Below, in pieces: positions 43,777 to 51,664 of a DNA stretch of 64,000 nt (within the stretch, counting starts at the first letter, position 1; each line of letters starts with the position of its first letter). A program made the position numbers and the translations under genes. This DNA comes from Bradyrhizobium sp. dw_411. GTDB taxonomy: Bacteria; Pseudomonadota; Alphaproteobacteria; Rhizobiales; Xanthobacteraceae. The stretch is from contig NZ_JAAVUY010000004.1 in NCBI RefSeq assembly GCF_018449695.1, positions 248,001 through 312,000 of the forward strand. Reading direction: 5' to 3'. A model generated the notes under the pieces. The model searched no databases. It was not told the DNA's origin and saw nothing but the letters and a program-made list of their open reading frames with translations.

Positions 43777-44442
43777 TCAGCGCGGTAACGCGCCGCCGTG
43801 TGAACGATGGCTTCGTGAGGAACCAGCTTCCTCAGCAACGCCATCGTCCCGGGTTGCCGTGTTTTCATCGCTGTCATCAGGCAAACTGCTCATCTCATCT
43901 GCCGCCGACAATCTCTCAGACATTCGCTGGTCAGGGGTGGATATCTCAAGATGAGCCGCAGACGGCGGCCCATTCTCCACGGGAGCCGGAATTTCCGGAA
44001 TCATGTCGGCGAACTTATCCCGATCGCCCATCGCGCGCGCCAGGAGTTTAGGCAAATTATCCGTCTCCAGCATCGGGCCGAAGCCGGGCATCGCGGTCGG
44101 GTCGTTAAAATCCCATTGATTCTCAGCGATTCCAATAAAGTCGCGAATGGCCGGATCGCTTGCCCAGGCCTGGCGCAGCGCCGCGCGCGTCAATGCGGCA
44201 GGCACACGGCTTTGCAAAAACCCGCGAATGTCGGTATCGCCGGTAATTGTCGCGATCGATGGCAGGCTGGCCGGATCAAAGGGGTCATCGACCACCTCGC
44301 CCTCTTGGCGCGGGGGCGGCGTTTCCGCGACAACCGAAGCAGCCGAGTCGAGCTGTATACCGTCGGGATCGGCTTCAGGTTCGATGCCGGAAGCGCGCTT
44401 CAGACGCGCCCAGCGCGAGACGAAATTTTCGGGCGCGGTCAT
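43777..44442 (-). CDS. DUF3306 protein of the formate dehydrogenase accessory operon
   Basis: 221 residues: FVSRWARLKRASG at the start, a Pro/Asp-rich middle, and the conserved segment FDPASLPSIATITGDTDIRGFLQSRVPAALTRAALRQAWASDPAIRDFIGIAENQWDFNDP. The last part is Ser/Glu-rich and probably disordered. The family is a marker of alphaproteobacterial formate dehydrogenase loci; its biochemical role is not established. The start at 44442 abuts the upstream DUF3305 gene's stop. Confidence 0.85.
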   Translation of the reverse strand: MTAPENFVSRWARLKRASGIEPEADPDGIQLDSAASVVAETPPPRQEGEVVDDPFDPASLPSIATITGDTDIRGFLQSRVPAALTRAALRQAWASDPAIRDFIGIAENQWDFNDPTAMPGFGPMLETDNLPKLLARAMGDRDKFADMIPEIPAPVENGPPSAAHLEISTPDQRMSERLSAADEMSSLPDDSDENTATRDDGVAEEAGSSRSHRSHGGALPR

Positions 44443-44949
44443 TTATCGCCTGCCCTTTTCGTCTTCGCGTCGGGCCAACCCAGCCTCTGCTGGTTGCCGC
44501 CGGCGCTTGACGAAGGGCCGCTCGACGTGGTGTTCCCTGAGGAATTGAACGATGGCTTCCACGACTTCGGAGGGCATGGCCACCGCTTCAACCAGATAGC
44601 TGCCGGCATCGGTGAACGCCTCGCCTTCGGCCGGATCGGCCGTCACAGCGAGAATATCATACGGCTGTTCCGAAGCCGCAGGCTGCAAAGCCACCCACAG
44701 TGTCGGCGCGCCCGATGCAAGATTGTCGCGGTAGTTTGTCGTCTCGGTCCGGTGCAATTCGATCACCGCCTGTCCCGCATAGAACAAGGAGGTCTCGGAT
44801 TCCGTATCGAGCGGCGTCCAGGGCGCCGCCGACGGATTCCCGACAAACACCGAGACCGGCCGCCACAAAAAATCGACCCACATGCTCCGCGCCTTGCGGC
44901 GCTCGACCACGACACCCACCGTGATACGTGCAAGAGCTGTCGACCTCAA
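44443..44949 (-). CDS. DUF3305 protein of the formate dehydrogenase accessory operon
   Basis: 168 residues with the DUF3305 core: ITVGVVVERRKARSMWVDFLWRPVSVFVG, ETSLFYAGQAVIELHRTETTNYRDNL, and ILAVTADPAEGEAF. No signal peptide or helix long enough to span a membrane. The gene begins inside the end of DUF6352 (overlap of four bases) and ends one base before DUF3306, a tightly coupled operon. Role unknown; the family accompanies formate dehydrogenases. Confidence 0.87.
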   Translation of the reverse strand: MRSTALARITVGVVVERRKARSMWVDFLWRPVSVFVGNPSAAPWTPLDTESETSLFYAGQAVIELHRTETTNYRDNLASGAPTLWVALQPAASEQPYDILAVTADPAEGEAFTDAGSYLVEAVAMPSEVVEAIVQFLREHHVERPFVKRRRQPAEAGLARREDEKGRR

Positions 44950-45959
44950 TTAACCGCCTCCGCCTGCCGGATGGGCAGGCCCGTTACGAGGTTTTGCGGC
45001 TTTAGACGCAATATATCGTCGGCGTTCACCGCGGCCAGGAGATAGACCGGATCCCCCCTGACTTTCTCGATCATATCCGCTGGTTCCTGGAAAGTCAGCC
45101 GGAACAGGCCAACCAATTTCGCACGCGTTGCGTCATCGAGATCGTTGCCGTTCCAGATGGCGTCGCCGATCCGCGTAGCCTCGGAATCGAGACCTACATA
45201 CCAGGACCATGACGTGTTGTGCAGTTCCAGCAGGGGTTCGATCACGACATCGATTGCGAGCAAGTGCGATATCCAGCGCGCGATGACGTCGCCGAGGGCG
45301 GCCACTCCACGCTGACCAGCGGTCATATCGAGCGCCATGTCGAAACGGTCGCTACGCTGCCAGTAACTGCCCGCGGTCGCATCGCTGAGCACGTCGATTT
45401 CGGTGGTCGACGGTAGCCCCAAAAGAGCCTCCAGCGGCGATCGGGGCGGCCGGCCAAGCAACGACTCGGTTTCTTCGTCGATCGCGACGATCGAAGCTTC
45501 CTGCATCGCCAGTCTCTGCGGACGAAAGAACATTTCCGCGGCCCGCAGGACGAACGCATCCGTACAATCATCCAGCGCGTTTCGCAGAATCGCCTGGATC
45601 AGGTGCCCCATAAAAGCGTGTGGAAATTTAATGTTATGCCTGACGATATCGAGATAGGCCGCTTCCAGCGTGCGATGCTTCACCAGATGATCGCGCCAGC
45701 CGATCATGACCTGCCAGTTCTCACGCGCGTCGGCGTCCGCTATCCCGGCGATTTGCGACACCCCGACCGATCGCCTCGGATCTCCCAACAATACATGGTG
45801 CAATTGGCGTTCCGCAGGACACGCCTCCGGCGGCGGCACAATTTCGGGACGCGCCAGATAGGCTTTCAGGAATTCGTCGGTGACCAGCAAATTGCCCGCC
45901 ATATCGCGGTCAAGCAAATGATGACCACAAGACAGCCAGAAGTCGCGCGACGGATTCAA
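44946..45959 (-). CDS. DUF6352 protein of the formate dehydrogenase accessory operon
   Basis: 337 residues starting MNPSRDFWLSCGHHLLDRD. It has a conserved N-terminal FWLSCGHHLL and RGVAALGDVIARWISHLLAIDVV, and looks mostly helical. No catalytic motif that I recognise. It overlaps the DUF6505 gene by four bases (stop/start) and DUF3305 by four bases, so translation is coupled along the operon. Family linked to formate dehydrogenase loci by context only. Confidence 0.85.
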   Translation of the reverse strand: MNPSRDFWLSCGHHLLDRDMAGNLLVTDEFLKAYLARPEIVPPPEACPAERQLHHVLLGDPRRSVGVSQIAGIADADARENWQVMIGWRDHLVKHRTLEAAYLDIVRHNIKFPHAFMGHLIQAILRNALDDCTDAFVLRAAEMFFRPQRLAMQEASIVAIDEETESLLGRPPRSPLEALLGLPSTTEIDVLSDATAGSYWQRSDRFDMALDMTAGQRGVAALGDVIARWISHLLAIDVVIEPLLELHNTSWSWYVGLDSEATRIGDAIWNGNDLDDATRAKLVGLFRLTFQEPADMIEKVRGDPVYLLAAVNADDILRLKPQNLVTGLPIRQAEAVN

Positions 45960-46495
45960 TGAAGCGCCTCCTTGCCCAGCTTGGCGAGATCGAGATGCTC
46001 GCCCGGAACATCATCTTCGCCGACCACTTCGAGAAACTCGAACGCACGACTATGCCCTGCTCCTTCGCGGGGACGCAACGTGCGGAACGTTTCGCGGATG
46101 GCTCCGCTTTCGTGGCTTCGGGTTACGGCGACGAGGACACCCGGCGGGTGGTCGCAAAGAGAGGCCGCAAAGCCGATCTCCTCCTCGGCAGCGATGCGAG
46201 CCGTGGCAAGATCAGGCGCACCGAAGCGTTGCACAAGTTGCACCGCGAGCAACTCGACAACCAAACAACGATCCTGTTCATTCGCTTCGACGATCTGCGC
46301 CAACGTTGAGCGGCCCAGCGAATCCAGCCCCAAAAAACCGGCGCGGAAGGCGGTACGCGCTTTACCCCGCAAGTTCATCACGTCGGTGTGAGCGAACGCG
46401 AACGCGCCCGACACGGCCCATTCACCGGGCTCCGCGGGTGTCTCAAAAACGAACGAATCCGACCCATCAAGCCTGATAGTCCGCAATAGCTTCAC
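45956..46495 (-). CDS. DUF6505 protein of the formate dehydrogenase accessory operon
   Basis: 179 residues: MKLLRTIRLDGSDSFVFETPAEPGEWAVSGAFAF, followed by KARTAFRAGFLGLDSLGRSTLAQIVEA, the conserved block of this family. It is the first gene of the minus-strand accessory operon (DUF6505-DUF6352-DUF3305-DUF3306, then the chaperone). It is divergent from the polyferredoxin gene with 104 bp between starts, so a shared regulatory region is likely. Confidence 0.85.
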   Translation of the reverse strand: MKLLRTIRLDGSDSFVFETPAEPGEWAVSGAFAFAHTDVMNLRGKARTAFRAGFLGLDSLGRSTLAQIVEANEQDRCLVVELLAVQLVQRFGAPDLATARIAAEEEIGFAASLCDHPPGVLVAVTRSHESGAIRETFRTLRPREGAGHSRAFEFLEVVGEDDVPGEHLDLAKLGKEALH

Positions 46496-46599
46496 TGGCT
46501 CGCCCTTCTAGCAATCGGATAAAATCATATACTTTTCCGGAAGCCTGGGCCAGCGTGGGCGAACGCCCTGAGCTTCAGCTATAAGTGATTGTGAGAGTA

Positions 46600-48633
46600 A
46601 TGGCCGATTTGACCGGACATCTTCTGATTTGTTCGTGTGACGACACGATGCCGCTCGACTCCGCCGCGATCCACCGAGGTTGCCGCGGCGAGCCGACAAC
46701 CGCGACCCAGCTTTGCCGAGCCGAACTTGGCCGCTTTCGGGCCATCGCGGCGGCGGATACGCCGCTTACGGTGGGCTGCACGCAGGAAGCTCCCTTGTTC
46801 TCCGAAATCGCGATGGAGGTTGGACGAGCAAGCCCGGTTAAATTCGCCAATATTCGCGAAGCTGCCGGATGGTCCAGCGAGGCGGCCCTGACGGGGCCGA
46901 AGATGGCGGCCCTGCTGGCGGCCGCAACCGAGCCTGTGCTTCCCGTGCCGTCCATCAGCCTGGAAAGCGACGGCATCATCCTGATCTGCGGGCGCGACGA
47001 AACCGCTGTCGAAGCGGGCAACCTGCTCAAGGATCATCTCGACGTCACCGTGCTGATTGAACCGCCGGCAACCATCGCACCGGCGAGGGTCACCGAATTT
47101 CCGGTGGCCAAAGGAAAGGTACGAAATGCCAAGGGCCATCTCGGCGCATTCGAAGTCGCGATCGATGACTTCGCGGAGGCGATGCCGTCTTCGCGCGGCG
47201 TGTTGGCATTCGGAGCATCACGCCACGATGCGAAGTCGAACTGCGCTATCATTCTGGATCTAACCGGCGGACCGGCGCTCTTCCCAGCCGCCGACTTGCG
47301 CGATGGCTATTTGCGCGCTGATCCCAGGGATCCCGCCGCAATGTTGCGGGCGGTTTTGCGGGCGCGCGACCTCGTCGGCACCTTCGAGAAGCCACGATAC
47401 ATCACTTACGACACCAGTCTGTGTGCCCATTCACGCTCGCAGATCGTCGGCTGCACGCGCTGCCTCGACCTTTGTCCGACGGCCGCCATTATGCCTGCCG
47501 GCGACCATGTGACCATCGATGCAAACATCTGTGCGGGCTGTGGGCAATGCGCAGCCGCTTGCCCGACCGGCGCAGCCTCCTACGCACTGCCTTCTGAAGA
47601 CGCACTGATGCGGAAGCTGCGCGCGATGCTGATTGCCTATCGCGAAGCCGGGGGGCAACAGCCGATTGTCCTGCTGCACGACGATCCCCATGGCGCACCG
47701 CTGATCGATGCATTGGCACGGTTTGGCGATGGATTACCGGCCCATGTTCTGCCGCTCGCGCTCAATGAAATGACGCAGCTCGGGCTGGAAAGCATCGCCG
47801 CCGCCTTTGCCTATGGCGCTTCCGCGATGCGTTTCCTGCTGCGGGCACGTCCGCTTCACGACGTTTCCGGCCTGCTGCGGACGATCGCGCTGGCCGATCC
47901 GATCCTTACAGGACTTGGCTTCGGTCCCGGCCGGATTGATACGATCGAAACCGACGATCCGGATCTTTTACTGGAGGCACTCCGCGCGATCCCGTCGATG
48001 CCACCGGCGCCACGTCCAGCGAGTTTCCGGCCCCAAGGGGGAAAAAAAGGCGTATTGCGCTTTGCGTTGACCGAGCTGCATCGCGCGGCGCCTGATCCGG
48101 TCGGAATCATTGCACTCCCTGAAGGCGCCCCGTTCGGAGCCGTCGAAATCGACGCGGAAGGCTGTACCTTATGTTTATCCTGCGTATCGGCATGCCCGAC
48201 CGGCGCGTTGCGTGACGACCCCGAACGTCCGATGCTGCGCTTTGTCGAGGATGCCTGTGTGCAATGCGGCCTGTGCAATGCAACCTGCCCCGAGAATGTC
48301 GTTACACTCAAGCCTCAGATCGATTTCGACGCGGCAAGGGCCCCTGCCCGCGTCCTGAAGGAAGAGGAACCGTTCTGTTGCATCCGTTGCAGCAAGCCGT
48401 TCGGCGTCAAGAGCACGATCGAGCGGGTGATAGCGAAGCTCGAGGGCAAGCACTGGATGTATACGGAATCCCGGCGGATCGACGTCATCAAGATGTGCGA
48501 TGATTGCCGCGTCGCCGTCGCAGCAGAACAAAGCCTGGATCCATACGGCGCACAAAACCCGACGATGCGAACCACGGACGATTATCTCCGCGAGCGCGAA
48601 GCGCAGAGAAGCCGCGATCAGGACACCAATTAA
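46600..48633 (+). CDS. Large multi-4Fe-4S (polyferredoxin-like) protein
   Basis: 677 residues from ATG 46600 (a GTG at 46585 is less likely). The N-terminal half has few cysteines but includes LLICSCDD and VGCTQEAPLF. Two ferredoxin pairs follow: CTRCLDLCP with CAGCGQCAAACP in the middle, and CTLCLSCVSACP with CVQCGLCNATCP near the C-terminus, so four predicted [4Fe-4S] clusters, plus CCIRCSKPFG. This gene type typically sits beside formate dehydrogenase genes in bradyrhizobia. It could relay electrons or help assemble the enzyme; neither is proven. It ends at a strong hairpin before the convergent bicupin gene. Confidence 0.88.
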   Translation: MADLTGHLLICSCDDTMPLDSAAIHRGCRGEPTTATQLCRAELGRFRAIAAADTPLTVGCTQEAPLFSEIAMEVGRASPVKFANIREAAGWSSEAALTGPKMAALLAAATEPVLPVPSISLESDGIILICGRDETAVEAGNLLKDHLDVTVLIEPPATIAPARVTEFPVAKGKVRNAKGHLGAFEVAIDDFAEAMPSSRGVLAFGASRHDAKSNCAIILDLTGGPALFPAADLRDGYLRADPRDPAAMLRAVLRARDLVGTFEKPRYITYDTSLCAHSRSQIVGCTRCLDLCPTAAIMPAGDHVTIDANICAGCGQCAAACPTGAASYALPSEDALMRKLRAMLIAYREAGGQQPIVLLHDDPHGAPLIDALARFGDGLPAHVLPLALNEMTQLGLESIAAAFAYGASAMRFLLRARPLHDVSGLLRTIALADPILTGLGFGPGRIDTIETDDPDLLLEALRAIPSMPPAPRPASFRPQGGKKGVLRFALTELHRAAPDPVGIIALPEGAPFGAVEIDAEGCTLCLSCVSACPTGALRDDPERPMLRFVEDACVQCGLCNATCPENVVTLKPQIDFDAARAPARVLKEEEPFCCIRCSKPFGVKSTIERVIAKLEGKHWMYTESRRIDVIKMCDDCRVAVAAEQSLDPYGAQNPTMRTTDDYLREREAQRSRDQDTN

Positions 48634-48658
48634 TCCGATCGCTTCAGGGCGATCGGAT
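48633..48658. terminator. Bidirectional terminator hairpin
   Basis: ATCCGATCGC and its complement form a perfect 10-bp stem with loop TTCAGG, starting on the last base of the polyferredoxin stop codon and ending 16 bp before the end of the convergent bicupin gene. Its location fits a shared terminator. Confidence 0.75.
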
Positions 48659-48674
48659 CATCGACGCACGCTGA

Positions 48675-49901
48675 TCAGCCCGGCACGACTGGAAATTTGT
48701 CCTTGTGCAAAGCGGCCAAAGTCTGCGCATCCAGCTTCAAATGCGCCTGCACCAGTTCGGGAGGCGTCAGCGCCAGCCACTGGTTCAGCGAGACGTCGGC
48801 ATAATAGCTGCTCTTGAAGACTTCCAGAAACCGGAGTGGCGTCGTACCGGTATTCTCGACGTAATGGCCCATCGCGAACGGCACGTAACCAACGTCACCA
48901 GCCATAAAGTCGAAAGTGCGCGCCTGACCTGACGCGGCGAACACACCCATCCGCGCCTGACCTTCGATGTAGTATTGCCACTCATCCGTGTTGGGGTGCC
49001 AGTGCATCTCGCGCATGCCGCCCGGCTGCACCTCAACCAGCGCCGCCGAGATCGTCTTTGACGCCGGAAATACGCTGGTATCCGTGATCCGCACAGTGCC
49101 GCTTTTGGTCTTGATCGGTTGCTGCGCCAGCATCCGGTGGCTGAATGTCTCGGAAACCGGAGTTGCCCCGGCAATCTTGTCGGAGGCCAGCGTTCCAGGT
49201 ACGGGGGCCGCGAAAATATAGAGTTCGCTGGGATCGGGGACCTTGCTGAAAGACGCGCCGGGCACGCCGAAATTCTTGGACAGCACGTCGTTCGGCGTGT
49301 GCTTGAACCAGTCGCTCAACAGGAAGGTATTGTCCTCGTCGAATTCGCCGTCATCGAAAACCAGCAGGAACTCGCACCCATCCGGATTAAGACCCTGGAT
49401 CGAATGCGGAACGCCCGAGGGAAAATACCAGAGGTCGCCGACGCCTACGTCATCGACGAAGTTTTGACCTTGGGAATCGATCGCCGTGATGCGGGCGGTG
49501 CCGTACAGCATATAGGCCCATTCGGCCGCCTTGTGCCAATGCAGCTCGCGAACGCCGCCGGCATTCAGGCGCATGTTCACCCCGGCGATCCCCTTGGAAA
49601 TACCGAGTTCCCGAACCGTGACCTGACGGGTCCAGCCACCGGATTCCTGCCGCACATGGGAATCCGAGAACGAGAAACGCAAATTGGGAAGCGTGCCGTG
49701 ATCGGTCGCGGGCGGAACCAACAGGTCGGGATTCTGCCGATCCCTGGCGAGGTTGCGTGGACCGGGGTCGGTACCGCCGTGTCCGGGACGTTGCGGCTGA
49801 GGCAAAGTTTCGCCGGTTTGCGCTACTGCCGCTGTCGCGGCCGTCAACAATCCGCCAGCGGCAGCTGCCGCCAATACTGTACGTCGCGTTGGTTCATCCA
49901 T
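48675..49901 (-). CDS. Tat-exported bicupin, oxalate decarboxylase-like
   Basis: 408 residues. The N-terminus [17 protein letters not shown] is a twin-arginine signal. Two cupin domains follow: the first metal site is HWHKAAEW (His121, His123, Glu127) with His166, and the second is HWHPNTDEW. These match the manganese sites of OxdC/OxdD oxalate decarboxylase, which splits oxalate into formate and CO2. The flexible lid over site 1, Ser-Glu-Asn-Ser in the Bacillus enzyme, aligns to D188-E189-D190-N191: the catalytic Glu is kept but the flanking residues differ. The gene follows the formate dehydrogenase genes on the same strand (78 bp gap), which suits a periplasmic supply of formate. Confidence 0.85.
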   Translation of the reverse strand: MDEPTRRTVLAAAAAGGLLTAATAAVAQTGETLPQPQRPGHGGTDPGPRNLARDRQNPDLLVPPATDHGTLPNLRFSFSDSHVRQESGGWTRQVTVRELGISKGIAGVNMRLNAGGVRELHWHKAAEWAYMLYGTARITAIDSQGQNFVDDVGVGDLWYFPSGVPHSIQGLNPDGCEFLLVFDDGEFDEDNTFLLSDWFKHTPNDVLSKNFGVPGASFSKVPDPSELYIFAAPVPGTLASDKIAGATPVSETFSHRMLAQQPIKTKSGTVRITDTSVFPASKTISAALVEVQPGGMREMHWHPNTDEWQYYIEGQARMGVFAASGQARTFDFMAGDVGYVPFAMGHYVENTGTTPLRFLEVFKSSYYADVSLNQWLALTPPELVQAHLKLDAQTLAALHKDKFPVVPG

Positions 49902-49979
49902 TTTAGACTCCTGTAAGTATCGATCGCGGATCCCCCAAAGCCGCGCGCATTGAAATGTTGATGCAACGTATTGAAGTTC

Positions 49980-50987
49980 CTATTCCGCAGGCGTCGCCGA
50001 AGCGTGCGTCTGCCGGTCTTCGTTGGCGAGCTTTCGGGCAAGCCAGAGGTCGTGATGCTCTTTGGCCCAGTTGAGATCGACCTCGCCGCTGCCCATGGCT
50101 TCGAACGCGCCTTCCATTCCGAGCGTGCCGATGTAGATGTGACCGAGTATCAGGGCGACGAACAACACGGCGACAACCGCATGCACGCCCTGGGCGATCT
50201 GCATGTCGGCGATGTTCGTTCCATAAAACGGAAACAGCAGCACAAAGCCCGACACCGAGACCGAAATGCCGGCCAAAAGCGAAAGCCAGTAGACGGCCTT
50301 CTCGCCGGGGTTGAAGCGGCTCGCCGGAGCATGCTTGCCCTTGATGAAGCCTCCGCCCTGCTTAATCCAATCAAGATCGACTTTCTCCGGAATGTTGTCC
50401 CGAAAGAAGATCACGATAATGAGCAAAAGCCCCGCCACGAACGAGAAGCTGGTGAAGTTGTGGACGTACTTCGCGATTTGCGAAATGTCCGAGAAGGCTT
50501 CCGGCCCGATCACCGGCAAGAGCACAATTTTTCCAAAGGTGATGTTGAGGCCAGTCAGACCGAGAATGACAAAGGACACGGCGGTCAGCCAATGCGAGAC
50601 CCGTTCAAAAGCCTTGAAACGGGTAATCTTCTGACCGGAACGTCCTGCCGTGATCCGAAGCCGCCCCATCACCAGATAGGCTAACCCAAGCGTCCCGATC
50701 GTTCCGAGGATTATAGCGGCGCCGCCCCAATGCAACAGCACCTCGTGGAAGTAGTCCCACGTCCGCCCGGCAGGCTGGATCAGCACGGCGGCTTTGACGT
50801 CGGGGATATCGATCCGCCCTTCGGCACGAGGAACCTGCTTCAGGAGGTCGCGCTCGCTGGTCCCGCTTGCCGTTGGATTGGGTGCGCCGTCGGGCCCGAG
50901 CTTCTGCGCAACTGCCGGCACAGCCAACATCAACCCAAGCAGAAGAACAATCACGGTCGCAAGGCGAATGCGTACAAGAAATGTCAT
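49980..50987 (-). CDS. Formate dehydrogenase gamma subunit (cytochrome b)
   Basis: About 335 residues. The ribosome-binding site GGGAGGAGG favours ATG 50987 over ATG 50996. It has an N-terminal signal-like helix, a periplasmic segment, and then membrane helices with haem-ligand histidines (FERVSHWLTAVSFVILGLTGLNI, KYVHNFTSFSFVAGLL, HAVVAVLFVALILGHIYIGTLGMEGAFEAM). This is the FdoI/FdnI type of b-cytochrome that anchors the enzyme and passes electrons to quinone. The C-terminus ends RQTHASATPAE. It lies in the operon behind the beta subunit. Confidence 0.92.
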   Translation of the reverse strand: MTFLVRIRLATVIVLLLGLMLAVPAVAQKLGPDGAPNPTASGTSERDLLKQVPRAEGRIDIPDVKAAVLIQPAGRTWDYFHEVLLHWGGAAIILGTIGTLGLAYLVMGRLRITAGRSGQKITRFKAFERVSHWLTAVSFVILGLTGLNITFGKIVLLPVIGPEAFSDISQIAKYVHNFTSFSFVAGLLLIIVIFFRDNIPEKVDLDWIKQGGGFIKGKHAPASRFNPGEKAVYWLSLLAGISVSVSGFVLLFPFYGTNIADMQIAQGVHAVVAVLFVALILGHIYIGTLGMEGAFEAMGSGEVDLNWAKEHHDLWLARKLANEDRQTHASATPAE

Positions 50988-51048
50988 GACCGCCATCCTC
51001 CTCCCGAGTTACGAGCTTCCACCAAATCTTTTCCGAGGCCTTGACCGT

Positions 51049-51651
51049 TCAAATCTCGATGTCCTGGTGATAGGCCGTCATCCAGCCCCACGCTCCCGAG
51101 CCATAGCCGCGCTTGAGCACCCGCTCCTTGTAGATCTGGGCGATGACGTCGCCATCGCCGGCCAGCAGCGATTTGGTCGAACACATCTCGGCGCATAGCG
51201 GCAGCTTACCCATGCCGAACCGATCCGAGCCGTACTTCTCGTACTCGGCAGCGCTCCCCGGGGCTTCCGCCCCGCCGCCGCCGGCGCAATAGGTGCACTT
51301 GTCCATCTTGCCGCGCGAGCCGAAATTTCCGACTTTCGGATACTGCGGCGCGCCGAAGGGACAGGCATAAAAGCAATAGCCACAGCCGATGCATAGATCC
51401 TTGGAATGCAGCACGATGCCGTCTTCAGTCGGATAAATGCAGCTCACCGGGCAGACCGCGGCGCATGGCGCATCGGTACAATGCATGCAGGCCATCGACA
51501 CCGAACGTTCGCCTGGCTTGCCGTCATTGATCGTAACGACGCGCCGGCGGTTGATGCCCCACGGCACTTCGTTTTCGTTCTTGCACGCGGTGACGCAAGC
51601 GTTGCAGTCGATGCAGCGATCCGCGTCGCAAAGGAATTTCATGCGCGCCAT
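51049..51651 (-). CDS. Formate dehydrogenase beta subunit (4 x 4Fe-4S)
   Basis: 200 residues from ATG 51651 (MARMKFLCDADRC). Four cysteine groups are visible: CDADRCIDCNACVTAC, CMHCTDAPCAAVC, CIGCGYCFYACPFG and CTYC with a distant CAEMC, enough for four [4Fe-4S] clusters. It transfers electrons from the molybdopterin alpha subunit to the cytochrome. In-frame upstream codons to 51726 lie within the end of the alpha gene and are not conserved, so the internal ATG is chosen. Confidence 0.93.
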   Translation of the reverse strand: MARMKFLCDADRCIDCNACVTACKNENEVPWGINRRRVVTINDGKPGERSVSMACMHCTDAPCAAVCPVSCIYPTEDGIVLHSKDLCIGCGYCFYACPFGAPQYPKVGNFGSRGKMDKCTYCAGGGGAEAPGSAAEYEKYGSDRFGMGKLPLCAEMCSTKSLLAGDGDVIAQIYKERVLKRGYGSGAWGWMTAYHQDIEI

Positions 51652-51664
51652 TGGTCTTACCTTT

